Of a DNA stretch of 64,000 nucleotides, positions 1 through 7,803 are shown one piece after another. The notes under the pieces are model-generated. The model saw nothing but the letters and a program-made list of their open reading frames with translations. It had not been told where the DNA came from and made no database searches. A program made the translations under genes and the position numbers. This stretch comes from Bacillota bacterium (GTDB lineage Bacteria; Bacillota; Clostridia; Acetivibrionales; DTU013). Positions within the stretch are counted from its first letter, which is position 1. Every line of letters starts with the position of its first letter. Where the stretch lies: positions 1 to 64,000 of the forward strand of contig JAFABI010000063.1 in the NCBI GenBank assembly GCA_023426125.1, read 5' to 3'.

Positions 1-2248
1 CGAATTTATCAAAGAATGTCTTGTTCTGTATTGCTGTGTGTCCTATTGCGACCAGACAATTCCTTCCATCAAGCGTAACTTTGTATGCATATGCCGGATT
101 GTTTACTGTCTGAACAATATCATCCGCTGCTTTTTCCCCACCCCAAATGTTTACATTGGTGTTGGCAAGCCTTGCGCCACCTTCCAGCGCATGGTATACC
201 CTGTCACCGGGCACATACGGATATTTTACGGCAAGCTGGTCGGCGGTTAGGGTATCCGCATCAGTAGATATTGTACTCCCAGCGGGACACTCAAACAATC
301 GGACTGAGTTTAGTATTAATTCTAGCCCAGAGGGCAGCCCACTTCCAATAGATAAATCCAATGCATTGCTGGAAATGATGGATTGTGTAGTAAAAACAAC
401 TTTAAAGTTGCCTGTTGAACCCATAGGGACTATGTTTACTATATAAGACCCAGTATAATAGGATAGTCCTCTAAGACCTGCAATTACTAATTGGTTTTTG
501 GAGCAATTTAACAATAGTAAATATTTTGTATTGCCTTTTACCGGTGGCGTATAAATATGAGCACTTTGTGCCGAACCATTAGTTGTATATTTTAAACCTC
601 CGGCATCGCCTGTTATACCAACTCCTTTGCTCCACTCTGCCCACGTCTCCCTGTTGTACAGCAACTCCTGCCGCCAGCTCCGTCCCCTTACCTCCATCTG
701 CCCAAAGCCTGCGTCTATTGCGTCAGCAGGGATGGTAAAGGGCGCGGTGCGGAGGGTAGGGAGGGAGTAGGAGGGCCGATGTATTTCTGCGCCGATCTCC
801 TGTAGGACATCCTCGACGTTTGCGCCAGCATAATATCCGCCGGCATCTGAAACAGTTATATTAGCAGCAATAGATTCGCCTTTTTCGGCGATGATTTGCC
901 ATTTGCTTGTATCTGTAGGTACGACACCAACACAAGCCACTTTGTTGATATAACTGCTGCCATCATAATATACTTTGTTCCCCGGGACATAATTCACAAT
1001 CGCAGAATACGGTTGCCAGAAGGACCGAGCATTTTCATTTGTCTGACGCGTTGTTTCGCTGGATTGCCTCGTGTTCTCCTGGGACACTCTCGTATTCTCC
1101 GCACTCACACGACCGGATTCCGCTGTCACCCTATTTGATTCTGCCGTAATCCTACTGCCCTCAGCGGTACCTCTATTGTTTTCAGCAACTACCCTTCCTG
1201 ATTCGTTGGTAATCCTAATGGACTCAGTAGCTATTCGATCATCCTCATTGTCTTCCCTGGTAGTCTCCGCAATCCGACGGCTTGATTCTTCGGTTTCTCT
1301 ATTGTTTTCATTAGAAACGCGGACGTTCTCTGCCTCGATACGCATAGATTCAGCCGATGCCCTATTTGACTCTGCGGTCGCCCTGCCAGATTCAGCTGTA
1401 ACTCTGTTGTTCTCGGCGATAACCCGGCCATTTTCTGCAGAGATTCTCTCAGACTCAGCCGTTGCCCTTGCAGATTCAGCCGATGCCCTATTACCCTCAG
1501 CCGTAACCCGATTGCTTTCCGCTGTAACCCTTCCAGACTCCGCAGTCACTCTTGCGCTTTCAGTGCTGATCCGGGTACTTTCATTATTTACTCTGCCTGA
1601 TTCCGCCGTAGCTCTTCCGGATTCCGATGTTATCCTGCTGCTTTCACTGGATGCACGATTGTTTTCTGCGAATATTCTGGTGGACTCTGCTGTAATTCTA
1701 TCCGATTCCGCGTCTTCCCTTTCGACTTCGGCTGCTACCCTGCCATTTTCGTTGTAAGTGCGGCCGTTTTCCGCAGCTGCTCTGCCGGATTCTGCCTCTA
1801 CTCTTCCGGATTCGCTCCTGGCGGCATTTATAAGCTGTGTCAATGCCGGGTAATCGCTCATGCCTCTTATATAGCTTCCGTCAGCCGTTGTAGCCGCAAC
1901 CCGATATTCGAGCCTTTTTGATGAGACTGTTTCCCCGCATAGCCCACGTAACTCAACCGTTATAATCCCTTTGCCTACATAAGCCACTTCAGCAAGTCCC
2001 AGCGTATAGGTGATCTGTCCCTCTGCAGCACTTGCTATCTGTGGAGTAGCAACAACTATATGCCCATCTTCCTTAGTAAAAATAATAGTTAAGCCCATAT
2101 CAGTTAGGTCAACAGGCACATTGTTGCTGGTCAGTGTTATGTTGAGCCTGTTGACACCTGTATCGCATTGCTTAAATTCCAGCACATACGAATTTTTCAA
2201 TATTAGATCAAGGGTAACGTTGAAAGGTGGTATTAATTCAGTGGACAT
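1..2248 (-). CDS. Tail fibre / receptor-binding protein, BppU-type N-terminus plus long heptad-repeat stalk (partial)
   Basis: An open frame runs from ATG 2248 to the left edge without a stop, so the C-terminus is missing. An AGGAGGGTGT ribosome site precedes the ATG. The first ~130 residues (MSTELIPPFNVTLDLILKNS onward) look like the BppU/DUF2479 baseplate-attachment domain of Firmicutes phages. About residues 140-405 are some 38 tandem heptads of the form ESxRhTA with invariant E and R, predicting a highly charged trimeric helical stalk. A short module after it (FWQPYSAIVNYVPGNKVYYD) resembles a CBM5/12-type carbohydrate-binding fold, then a probable receptor-binding head. It is the last tail gene seen and likely binds the cell surface. 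The family assignment is by motif recognition only. Confidence 0.85.
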   Translation of the reverse strand, partial: MSTELIPPFNVTLDLILKNSYVLEFKQCDTGVNRLNITLTSNNVPVDLTDMGLTIIFTKEDGHIVVATPQIASAAEGQITYTLGLAEVAYVGKGIITVELRGLCGETVSSKRLEYRVAATTADGSYIRGMSDYPALTQLINAARSESGRVEAESGRAAAENGRTYNENGRVAAEVEREDAESDRITAESTRIFAENNRASSESSRITSESGRATAESGRVNNESTRISTESARVTAESGRVTAESNRVTAEGNRASAESARATAESERISAENGRVIAENNRVTAESGRATAESNRASAESMRIEAENVRVSNENNRETEESSRRIAETTREDNEDDRIATESIRITNESGRVVAENNRGTAEGSRITAESNRVTAESGRVSAENTRVSQENTRQSSETTRQTNENARSFWQPYSAIVNYVPGNKVYYDGSSYINKVACVGVVPTDTSKWQIIAEKGESIAANITVSDAGGYYAGANVEDVLQEIGAEIHRPSYSLPTLRTAPFTIPADAIDAGFGQMEVRGRSWRQELLYNRETWAEWSKGVGITGDAGGLKYTTNGSAQSAHIYTPPVKGNTKYLLLLNCSKNQLVIAGLRGLSYYTGSYIVNIVPMGSTGNFKVVFTTQSIISSNALDLSIGSGLPSGLELILNSVRLFECPAGSTISTDADTLTADQLAVKYPYVPGDRVYHALEGGARLANTNVNIWGGEKAADDIVQTVNNPAYAYKVTLDGRNCLVAIGHTAIQNKTFFDKF

Positions 2249-2296
2249 GGACACCCTCCTATTTGACAAATTAAGAGAGCCTGATTGACCAAGCTC

Positions 2297-2446
2297 TTAA
2301 GTACCAAGATATTTTTTTATTTCTTCAATTTGTTCGATTGCTTCAGCAAGATTTTTCGGTTTTTTCATCTTTTTCAGTCCAGCTAAATCTTTTGTATTCT
2401 CAGGCTTGGCTGTTTCCTGCGTCAGCCCGACGATGATTTTACGCAC
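2297..2446 (-). CDS. Small phage protein between tail-fibre genes (49 aa)
   Basis: GTG start 2446 lies inside the last codons of the upstream gene, with GGAGGTGG about nine bases before it, which argues for translational coupling. The protein is lysine- and glutamate-rich and ends in a helical stretch (AEAIEQIEEIKKYLGT). Small XkdX-like proteins often occupy this position in Firmicutes tail modules, but no XkdX signature is visible. Function unknown. Confidence 0.55.
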   Translation of the reverse strand: MRKIIVGLTQETAKPENTKDLAGLKKMKKPKNLAEAIEQIEEIKKYLGT

Positions 2447-2819
2447 CTTCAACCACCTCCACCGTAACAACCGTGTCCTTGTATCCATGCTTCCTCAGGA
2501 CGATCTGATATATCCCCGGATTGACATTTGCGTAGGTGACAATACCGTCTTCCTCCGGGGGATATTCCGTCTCGTCTACTATTACAGTCACATCCGGTAT
2601 GGCCGTGATCGTAGCCTCCTCCGCCGCCGTTATCGGGTTTTTGCTGATTGTATAAGGGATGAATTCCATCTCACGAATACCAACCAGGATATCGTTCTCA
2701 TACACCGGGACCGCCGGAAGAGTTATTCCCTCCAGCCAGGTATCCGGCACAATTGGTTCCAAATGATGCATCGTTTCTTTGCCGGTTATGAGTCCATTTT
2801 GAATATAAATTCTATACAT
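2439..2819 (-). CDS. Phage tail-associated protein with possible Ig/carboxypeptidase-regulatory-like domain
   Basis: A 126-residue protein following directly on the tail fibre gene (stop 2820). The N-terminal half carries a short tail-module sequence (MYRIYIQNGLITGKETMHHL). The C-terminal half alternates beta strands (ATITAIPDVTVIVDETEYP and IYQIVLRKHGYKDTVVTVEV), consistent with an immunoglobulin-like or CarboxypepD_reg-like sandwich used by phages for surface adhesion. Start ATG 2819 has GGGAGG at good spacing. It probably sits on or near the fibre; no enzymatic motif is seen. Confidence 0.65.
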   Translation of the reverse strand: MYRIYIQNGLITGKETMHHLEPIVPDTWLEGITLPAVPVYENDILVGIREMEFIPYTISKNPITAAEEATITAIPDVTVIVDETEYPPEEDGIVTYANVNPGIYQIVLRKHGYKDTVVTVEVVEGA

Positions 2820-3899
2820 TTACCAAACCTCCCACCCTCCGCGAAAATTCATTGCGTGCTCAGTATTCCAACTGCGGAATACCAGTACCAAATTGCTCCC
2901 GCTTATGTATATTTCTTTTAAGTTGCTATACTCGCCCGCCGGAGCCATGCCGCTGGTTGCCGGGTCTGTTGTGAATTCTTTCCAGATAACTGATACGGTC
3001 GAGTTTCCTATAAAATGCCCCACACTTATGGCATGCATATTATTCGTATCAAAAAACACTATGCTGTGACCTTGCAGACTTGTGCCGTAGGCTTTTACCC
3101 GGAGCATGCCTCGCTTACAAAGTGATGTCCCCAGCGGTATATATTTAGTTAGTTCGGTGTCCGCCGCCATGGTATCGGTATACGACACACTACCGTATAC
3201 CCTTTTATCCTGCATAAAGGCGCTTGCGTACAACCCGCCTAACATATCCGCATCAAGCCCACTTCCTGCACCGTCTACAGTAAGCAATTTGGCAAGTACA
3301 TTCGCGGCGGTATATTGTGAGGCCGCAAGTTTGTTGTTTAGCTGGGTCTGTACGCTGGAAGTTACTCCGCTTAAATAGCCCAGTTCATTTACCGTTGTCA
3401 CGGATGCGGCCACTTTGCCGTTCCCATCCGTTCCCAGGGCCTTATTAGACAGCAGATTTGACGTAACGATTGACGAGGCTGAGCCTGTGATTGTGTTTTG
3501 CTTTGCGTCCACTTCATTCTTCCTCGCGATATCGTCCGCTTCTACCGGCGCAGCCACTTTTGCCCGGCCGTTTGCGTCCCTCACCATTATCCGGGAGGCT
3601 GTGGCTGCCGATGTGGCGCTGTGGGCTGATGTGGCGTCAATATGGGTTTTTGCTGCCGCCAGTGTTGTGTCTGGGGCATCATACCAATTTGCTTTGCCTG
3701 TAATGGCCTTTATCCTATTGGTGATCCAGCTTACCCATTCGCTTATTTTCCCGATAAGACCCGTAGGAACTAGTGCTGGGTTTGCCGTAGGTTTTAACGC
3801 ACCATCCAATATATCCATATTACCGTTTTGATCTGCAACGTTGTAGCTTTCGTCAGGCAAAGGCTTTTTCAAATTATAATTCGGCGTGTAATTAGGCAA
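2820..3899 (-). CDS. Tail fibre protein
   Basis: About 359 residues. The N-terminus (LPNYTPNYNLKKPLPDESYN) has the form typical of Firmicutes prophage fibres that dock on tail protein I. The middle is low-complexity, Ala/Thr/Ser-rich helical repeats and collar-like segments (TAANVLAKLLTVDGAGSGLDA), the end a beta-rich head. Start TTG 3899 is chosen because GGAGTG lies nine bases upstream; the GTG further up lies in the ribosome site itself. It overlaps the stop of tail protein I by eight bases. A second, longer fibre follows at 1-2248, so this is likely the baseplate-proximal fibre. Confidence 0.8.
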   Translation of the reverse strand: MPNYTPNYNLKKPLPDESYNVADQNGNMDILDGALKPTANPALVPTGLIGKISEWVSWITNRIKAITGKANWYDAPDTTLAAAKTHIDATSAHSATSAATASRIMVRDANGRAKVAAPVEADDIARKNEVDAKQNTITGSASSIVTSNLLSNKALGTDGNGKVAASVTTVNELGYLSGVTSSVQTQLNNKLAASQYTAANVLAKLLTVDGAGSGLDADMLGGLYASAFMQDKRVYGSVSYTDTMAADTELTKYIPLGTSLCKRGMLRVKAYGTSLQGHSIVFFDTNNMHAISVGHFIGNSTVSVIWKEFTTDPATSGMAPAGEYSNLKEIYISGSNLVLVFRSWNTEHAMNFRGGWEVW

Positions 3900-4467
3900 T
3901 GATATCACTCCTTTCCCTTAGTTCGGCATAGGTATATGAGGATAGCTGGGTATGCGTGAATTGCGCTAAGTCTCCATGGGTATTAAAAATAATAACTAAA
4001 TCCATGTGCGACCGCACATTTTTAACGGCATTGACGGCCATTGTAAACCGCTCCAGTAATTCCGAATTTACAACACCGGACCGGATTGCCACCCTGAATG
4101 TGTACGGGTCCCCGCCATATTCAAACCACTCTTTTATTTCCGCGTCTTGGAAGTAATCCTTAATGACTTCTTCTAAAGCATAGGGCGTTCCACGGTACCT
4201 ATGAACCCTAATGGACTTCTTTATCAAAGTTCGCTTTGTATCAATCGAAGCCTTAGGGTCATACCAGTCAACATGCATAGAATATGCAAGCTCGTCAAGC
4301 AGCGCATTGTTAAGGGCATCTACGCCGGCATAAATAAGGCAGGACTTTACTTCGTTGGACACTCGCAGGAGTTGCGCATTAAAAGCTGCACATAGCCCTT
4401 TTGTTGTTGGGTCCTGCTGCATATATAGGCTCTGCAGCTGCAGCAAGTTAACATTGCTCAAATCCAT
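3892..4467 (-). CDS. Phage tail protein I (P2 gpI family)
   Basis: 191 residues, the usual length for the Tail_P2_I family, lying between baseplate J and the tail fibre exactly as in P2-type tails. Family-like segments include LLDELAYSMHVDWYDPKAS and RYRGTPYALEEVIKDYF. The product forms part of the baseplate wedge and links gpJ to the fibres. ATG 4467 follows the gpJ stop without a gap. Confidence 0.88.
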   Translation of the reverse strand: MDLSNVNLLQLQSLYMQQDPTTKGLCAAFNAQLLRVSNEVKSCLIYAGVDALNNALLDELAYSMHVDWYDPKASIDTKRTLIKKSIRVHRYRGTPYALEEVIKDYFQDAEIKEWFEYGGDPYTFRVAIRSGVVNSELLERFTMAVNAVKNVRSHMDLVIIFNTHGDLAQFTHTQLSSYTYAELRERSDIIA

Positions 4468-5595
4468 TTATTCCAGCCCCCCATAGGTTATTGTGACGGT
4501 TCCAGGTACGGCAACCTCATCGACATCCAAAGCGGCGTAAGCAGGTGCCGTCAATACAATGCGGCTTGCCTTTGCAAGCATAATACGATATCTAAGCTCA
4601 TCTGGATTGATCGCCCTTCCCAGTTTTTCGCGCTGCCAGGCTTTAAACTGGTCAACTGCCCCGCCTGGATCTTCGACCGCATCCTTGATTGCAACTTCCT
4701 CGGCCTGTCTGGACGCTGATATATAGTAGGTTAGGGTAATGTTGTAAGATACCTGTGTTGGCGCTGCAACCTGGACATTGTCCGTCAATGGCCTGCGCGT
4801 TTTTGCGCTGCAAACATCTAGTACTTTATCAAGTATTGGCTGCCCCGGGATTCCTCCGTTTACCAGCAAGGGAATGACTTTTACAACTCCTGGCGATGGT
4901 GATGTTACCGCAACGTCTGCAATTGACGCGTCTGCCGTTTTTGCCCAATATATGTACGCTCCTTCGGGGCCTGCCACAGAAAGACTCTCCGGGGCTTGCC
5001 GAATTCTTTCGCGATAGCCGCTCCATATATTTGCACCATCATCATCGGGCTCAATATCCGTCCCGCCCGCACTTGTGTTTATATTTGTGACACTGGCTAC
5101 ATACGGCATAGGGTCTACAATATTCTTAATCTGTCCAGCCACGAACCCGCTATATTTTCCTCCGGTTTCCGTAGCTTCCGCTTTAACGTCGCCAGTAGTT
5201 TGACCTATTGCAATTGTCAAATCAGATATTGTGGCAAAATATGAGGCTCCATCCGGGGTAGCTCTGGTTCCAGCTGGTATGGTGACTGGTGCTGGCTGCG
5301 CGGCAGATAACGTAAATCTTAATGTGACGGATGCTTTTTGTGCCGGAAGTCTGGAAGTATCATAAAATTCCCCAAGCGCATCAAGGACGTCCCCGGTTGC
5401 ATACCTTAGCAAGTTCTGCTTACCGGTATTATTTATGTCGTTTTTTAGACCAACGATCGCCTGCATGAGGTTCAGCAAAAATATCCTGCGCTCATCACCA
5501 GAATACAATGTCTCTCCTGTCTCATGTTCAAACGCCGTTATAAGCTCATTAGCAATCACTTGCGCATCAGTTTCCACGAATTGTATATCAGCCAA
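4468..5595 (-). CDS. Baseplate J-like protein (P2 gpJ / Mu gp47 family)
   Basis: About 375 residues. Recognisable features are the N-terminal helix bundle, the PVTIPAGTRAT segment typical of the family, the central ESLSVAGPEGAYIYWAKTAD region (sharing the pattern of baseplate J proteins) and a beta-rich C-terminus. It builds the periphery of the baseplate. TTG 5595 is preferred because GGTGGTGA lies six bases upstream; TTG 5601 would abut it. It overlaps the gp25-like gene's stop by eight bases. Confidence 0.88.
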   Translation of the reverse strand: MADIQFVETDAQVIANELITAFEHETGETLYSGDERRIFLLNLMQAIVGLKNDINNTGKQNLLRYATGDVLDALGEFYDTSRLPAQKASVTLRFTLSAAQPAPVTIPAGTRATPDGASYFATISDLTIAIGQTTGDVKAEATETGGKYSGFVAGQIKNIVDPMPYVASVTNINTSAGGTDIEPDDDGANIWSGYRERIRQAPESLSVAGPEGAYIYWAKTADASIADVAVTSPSPGVVKVIPLLVNGGIPGQPILDKVLDVCSAKTRRPLTDNVQVAAPTQVSYNITLTYYISASRQAEEVAIKDAVEDPGGAVDQFKAWQREKLGRAINPDELRYRIMLAKASRIVLTAPAYAALDVDEVAVPGTVTITYGGLE

Positions 5596-5896
5596 TTTCA
5601 ATCACCACCTTGAATTGAAGATTCCCTTTTTGGTCAACTCCCACAAGCTCGACTTCTTTAACCGATGCCCTGGGTTCGCGGCGAGGCACCAATTCAAATA
5701 TCTCAGTGGTCGCTTCGGCTATCGCCTGATCTAGCGGCCTGTCAACGAATTTGCCAGACAGCCCAAGGGTTCGGTCGAAAGCTATTTCATATTTGCGGGT
5801 GCTCAGGAGATTCACAACGTTTTGAAAAATGCGTTCCGCGCCTTTGGCTGCCCAATTTATGGCCTTATTTTGAGACATGTCTACTGTATAAACCAT
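5588..5896 (-). CDS. gp25/gpW-like baseplate wedge protein
   Basis: About 102 residues. The sequence RTLGLSGKFVDRPLDQAIAE with a following helix-strand pattern matches the GPW_gp25 lysozyme-like wedge family, which initiates sheath assembly. Start ATG 5896 is chosen because GAGGTG lies six bases before it; upstream in-frame codons overlap that ribosome site. It precedes gpJ as in P2 and Mu tails. Confidence 0.8.
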   Translation of the reverse strand: MVYTVDMSQNKAINWAAKGAERIFQNVVNLLSTRKYEIAFDRTLGLSGKFVDRPLDQAIAEATTEIFELVPRREPRASVKEVELVGVDQKGNLQFKVVIEIG

Positions 5897-5917
5897 GTTC
5901 ATCACCTCATTCAAGCA

Positions 5918-6454
5918 TTAAGGGATACCAATCATGTTCAATATGGAAAGATTAACGTTCGGATTATCCCTTTTTTGCTCTGATTTTTCTGTCTCTGTCA
6001 GGATTTGATCAACGACATTGACGCTTTTGGTTGTCGCAGAACTGCTGCTTTTTGCGCTTCCTGGTCTTACGTATTCTTCAAAATCCAATTGTAACATGGC
6101 CTCTATCATTTCTTTGGTGCCCATGGCTACATTTGAAAGTTGTGCACTTTTTAAAAGCCATTTGTTTGCTCCGAAAGCTTTTCCGCCCAATATGAACGGA
6201 TAAGCTTTTCCGGTCTCGGCAAGCGCCTTCCAGCTTTCATATTCATTGCGGACATTCATCCCAAGAGAGGCCTTTAAAGGTACAACGAAGCTCATGGTTC
6301 CAAGATCAGCACCTTTTATATATGTGCTAGGCTTCTTCCCTTCTACGTCTTGCTTTTCGGTCTGTAGGCCGCTGCCAGTGGAAAAACTGTTGAAGGTATT
6401 TATCTTACGTCCGCTTGTCTGAAAGGATTTGCCGGCAAAAACCGCAATGGACAT
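5918..6454 (-). CDS. Phage tail protein, probable baseplate/hub component
   Basis: 178 residues in the position between spike and gp25. The N-terminus (MSIAVFAGKSFQTSGRKINT) and the segment GTMSFVVPLKASLGMNVRNE suggest a beta-rich domain as in P2 gpU-like or DUF6046-like tail proteins, followed by a Ser/Thr-rich linker near residue 135. I do not recognise the family with certainty. Position supports a tail completion or hub-associated role. Confidence 0.6.
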   Translation of the reverse strand: MSIAVFAGKSFQTSGRKINTFNSFSTGSGLQTEKQDVEGKKPSTYIKGADLGTMSFVVPLKASLGMNVRNEYESWKALAETGKAYPFILGGKAFGANKWLLKSAQLSNVAMGTKEMIEAMLQLDFEEYVRPGSAKSSSSATTKSVNVVDQILTETEKSEQKRDNPNVNLSILNMIGIP

Positions 6455-6467
6455 AAATTGTCACCCC

Positions 6468-6665
6468 TTAAAATTTGGCTATCACAAGCCCGTCATTCAT
6501 GTTCCTGGAGAAAATAACAGCCACAACCATATCTTCGATATTTAGATTCCCGACATGGGGGGCAACCGGCAACCATGCGGATACCCCATTATCCAAATCC
6601 TTAAATGTAACCCTTGCCTTTTTGTTTACATTGTCCACAGTGGACACGTTTCCCTTAAGCAGCAT
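6468..6665 (-). CDS. Small OB-fold-like baseplate spike protein
   Basis: 65 residues with the strand-rich pattern VSTVDNVNKKARVTFKD ... WLPVAPHVGNLNIEDMVVAV expected of the OB-fold domain of phage spike proteins (gpV/gp45 type). It is much shorter than full-length gpV, so it may be a minimal spike or spike adaptor. ATG 6665 overlaps the stop of the gpD-like hub gene by one base and has a GGAGGG site. Confidence 0.65.
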   Translation of the reverse strand: MLLKGNVSTVDNVNKKARVTFKDLDNGVSAWLPVAPHVGNLNIEDMVVAVIFSRNMNDGLVIAKF

Positions 6666-7588
6666 CAGTATCCCTCCAAAGGCTTCCTGATTTTAAGACT
6701 TGACTTTTTATCTACGAGCCTGTGCACTATTTTTTCAACAAAGCATTTACCCTCAAGTAGAGCCAACCCGTGTACATAAATGTTGTTTCCTGCCGCCAGT
6801 CCCGAATCTAACGGAATTTGAATCTTTCCTGAATTCTCGCGTTTATTCTCATACCTCAACAGAGCTCTGGTAAACCTATCCGCTTCAGCTTGGTTGTCAA
6901 CGGCGATATTTTTTTTAAGAACCGGTCCCGCAGGAGGATTATCAGGTTTATATTCCGACTGAATAAAACCATTTGGGGAATTACTTCGTAGCAGGCATGA
7001 GCTATATAGTCCAGCCGATACGGACCTGAATTCATAGTCTCCGTCTATGTCCTCCGGATAGATGTCTTTGGCGGAGCCCTGGGCCTCCTGGTATCGCTCG
7101 TTATAGATAATTACTTTGGCGTTGCAGATTTTGAGTATGTAGCCTTCGAGTATGCAGCGATAGGCCAAAAATTCAAAATCCGTCTGCTCTATCTGATCGA
7201 CACGTGAGTAACTCCAATTTTGTATCCCATATGTCAATAGCTCAAATCCGTAATTCCGCGCTATTTCCCCCGAGAACTCAAGAAACCGTACGTTCTCCCA
7301 TGACTTCGTTTTTGCTGTTTTTGAATGTTGCGGTATGGATAGAGCCTTTATAATGTATACCCCGCGCAGCTGTTCCAATTGATCCACGTACATAAGACCA
7401 CTGGAAAAGCCGGATTCGCCTACTACAACCCGGTCGCCTTTCTTTGGCTTCCATCTGCCCCAAAGCTTTTCCGTGTCTGAGAATACGAGCTCGACGCTAT
7501 CAGCAAGTCCACCTGCGTTATCGGTGATATCCGCCTTGCACACTTCGATGCTTTGTGTGATATCAACACCTTCGTATGTAATGTTCAA
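6665..7588 (-). CDS. Late-control gene D-like tail hub protein
   Basis: About 307 residues. The beginning (LNITYEGVDITQSIEVCKAD), the DSVELVFSDTEKLWGRW segment and the central NYGFELLTYGI region fit the gpD/Mu gp44/VgrG-hub superfamily that joins tail tube and baseplate. Start TTG 7588 is preferred since GAGGTGATC sits just upstream and the ATG 7606 precedes that site. It overlaps nothing but abuts the gpX stop (7594). Confidence 0.82.
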   Translation of the reverse strand: MNITYEGVDITQSIEVCKADITDNAGGLADSVELVFSDTEKLWGRWKPKKGDRVVVGESGFSSGLMYVDQLEQLRGVYIIKALSIPQHSKTAKTKSWENVRFLEFSGEIARNYGFELLTYGIQNWSYSRVDQIEQTDFEFLAYRCILEGYILKICNAKVIIYNERYQEAQGSAKDIYPEDIDGDYEFRSVSAGLYSSCLLRSNSPNGFIQSEYKPDNPPAGPVLKKNIAVDNQAEADRFTRALLRYENKRENSGKIQIPLDSGLAAGNNIYVHGLALLEGKCFVEKIVHRLVDKKSSLKIRKPLEGY

Positions 7589-7593
7589 CTTGA

Positions 7594-7803
7594 TCACCTC
7601 TTCCATGGAGGGAGCGTAGAAGCTGCTTGCTGCTCGATTACCGGCACTTTCAGTTTTATTCCGGCGCCGAACACCAGCACAGTTCTTTGTTCCGGATTCG
7701 CCTCGATAATTTTGGAAGACAAAAATTCATTGTTATAAAAATCCAGGGCGATCATATCAAATGTATCGCCCTGTAAGGTTTCATACTCGTAATATCTATC
7801 CAA
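7594..7803 (-). CDS. Tail protein X-like / LysM-like protein
   Basis: 69 residues with the hallmark YETLQGDTFDMIALDFYNNE followed by VFGAGIKLKVPVIE, the P2 gpX pattern related to LysM. Such proteins sit at the tube-baseplate junction. TTG 7803 is the likely start, with GGGGAGG seven bases upstream; it overlaps the tape measure stop, so translation is probably coupled. Confidence 0.82.
   Translation of the reverse strand: MDRYYEYETLQGDTFDMIALDFYNNEFLSSKIIEANPEQRTVLVFGAGIKLKVPVIEQQAASTLPPWKR

Noticed and set aside
1071..1757. 228-codon plus-strand frame rich in Ser-Ala-Val-Asp
   Set aside because: It is the antisense of the heptad repeats in the tail fibre; no ribosome site, and the composition follows from the repeat.
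3415..3831. 138-codon plus-strand frame
   Set aside because: Antisense shadow of the tail fibre gene, no ribosome site or family features.
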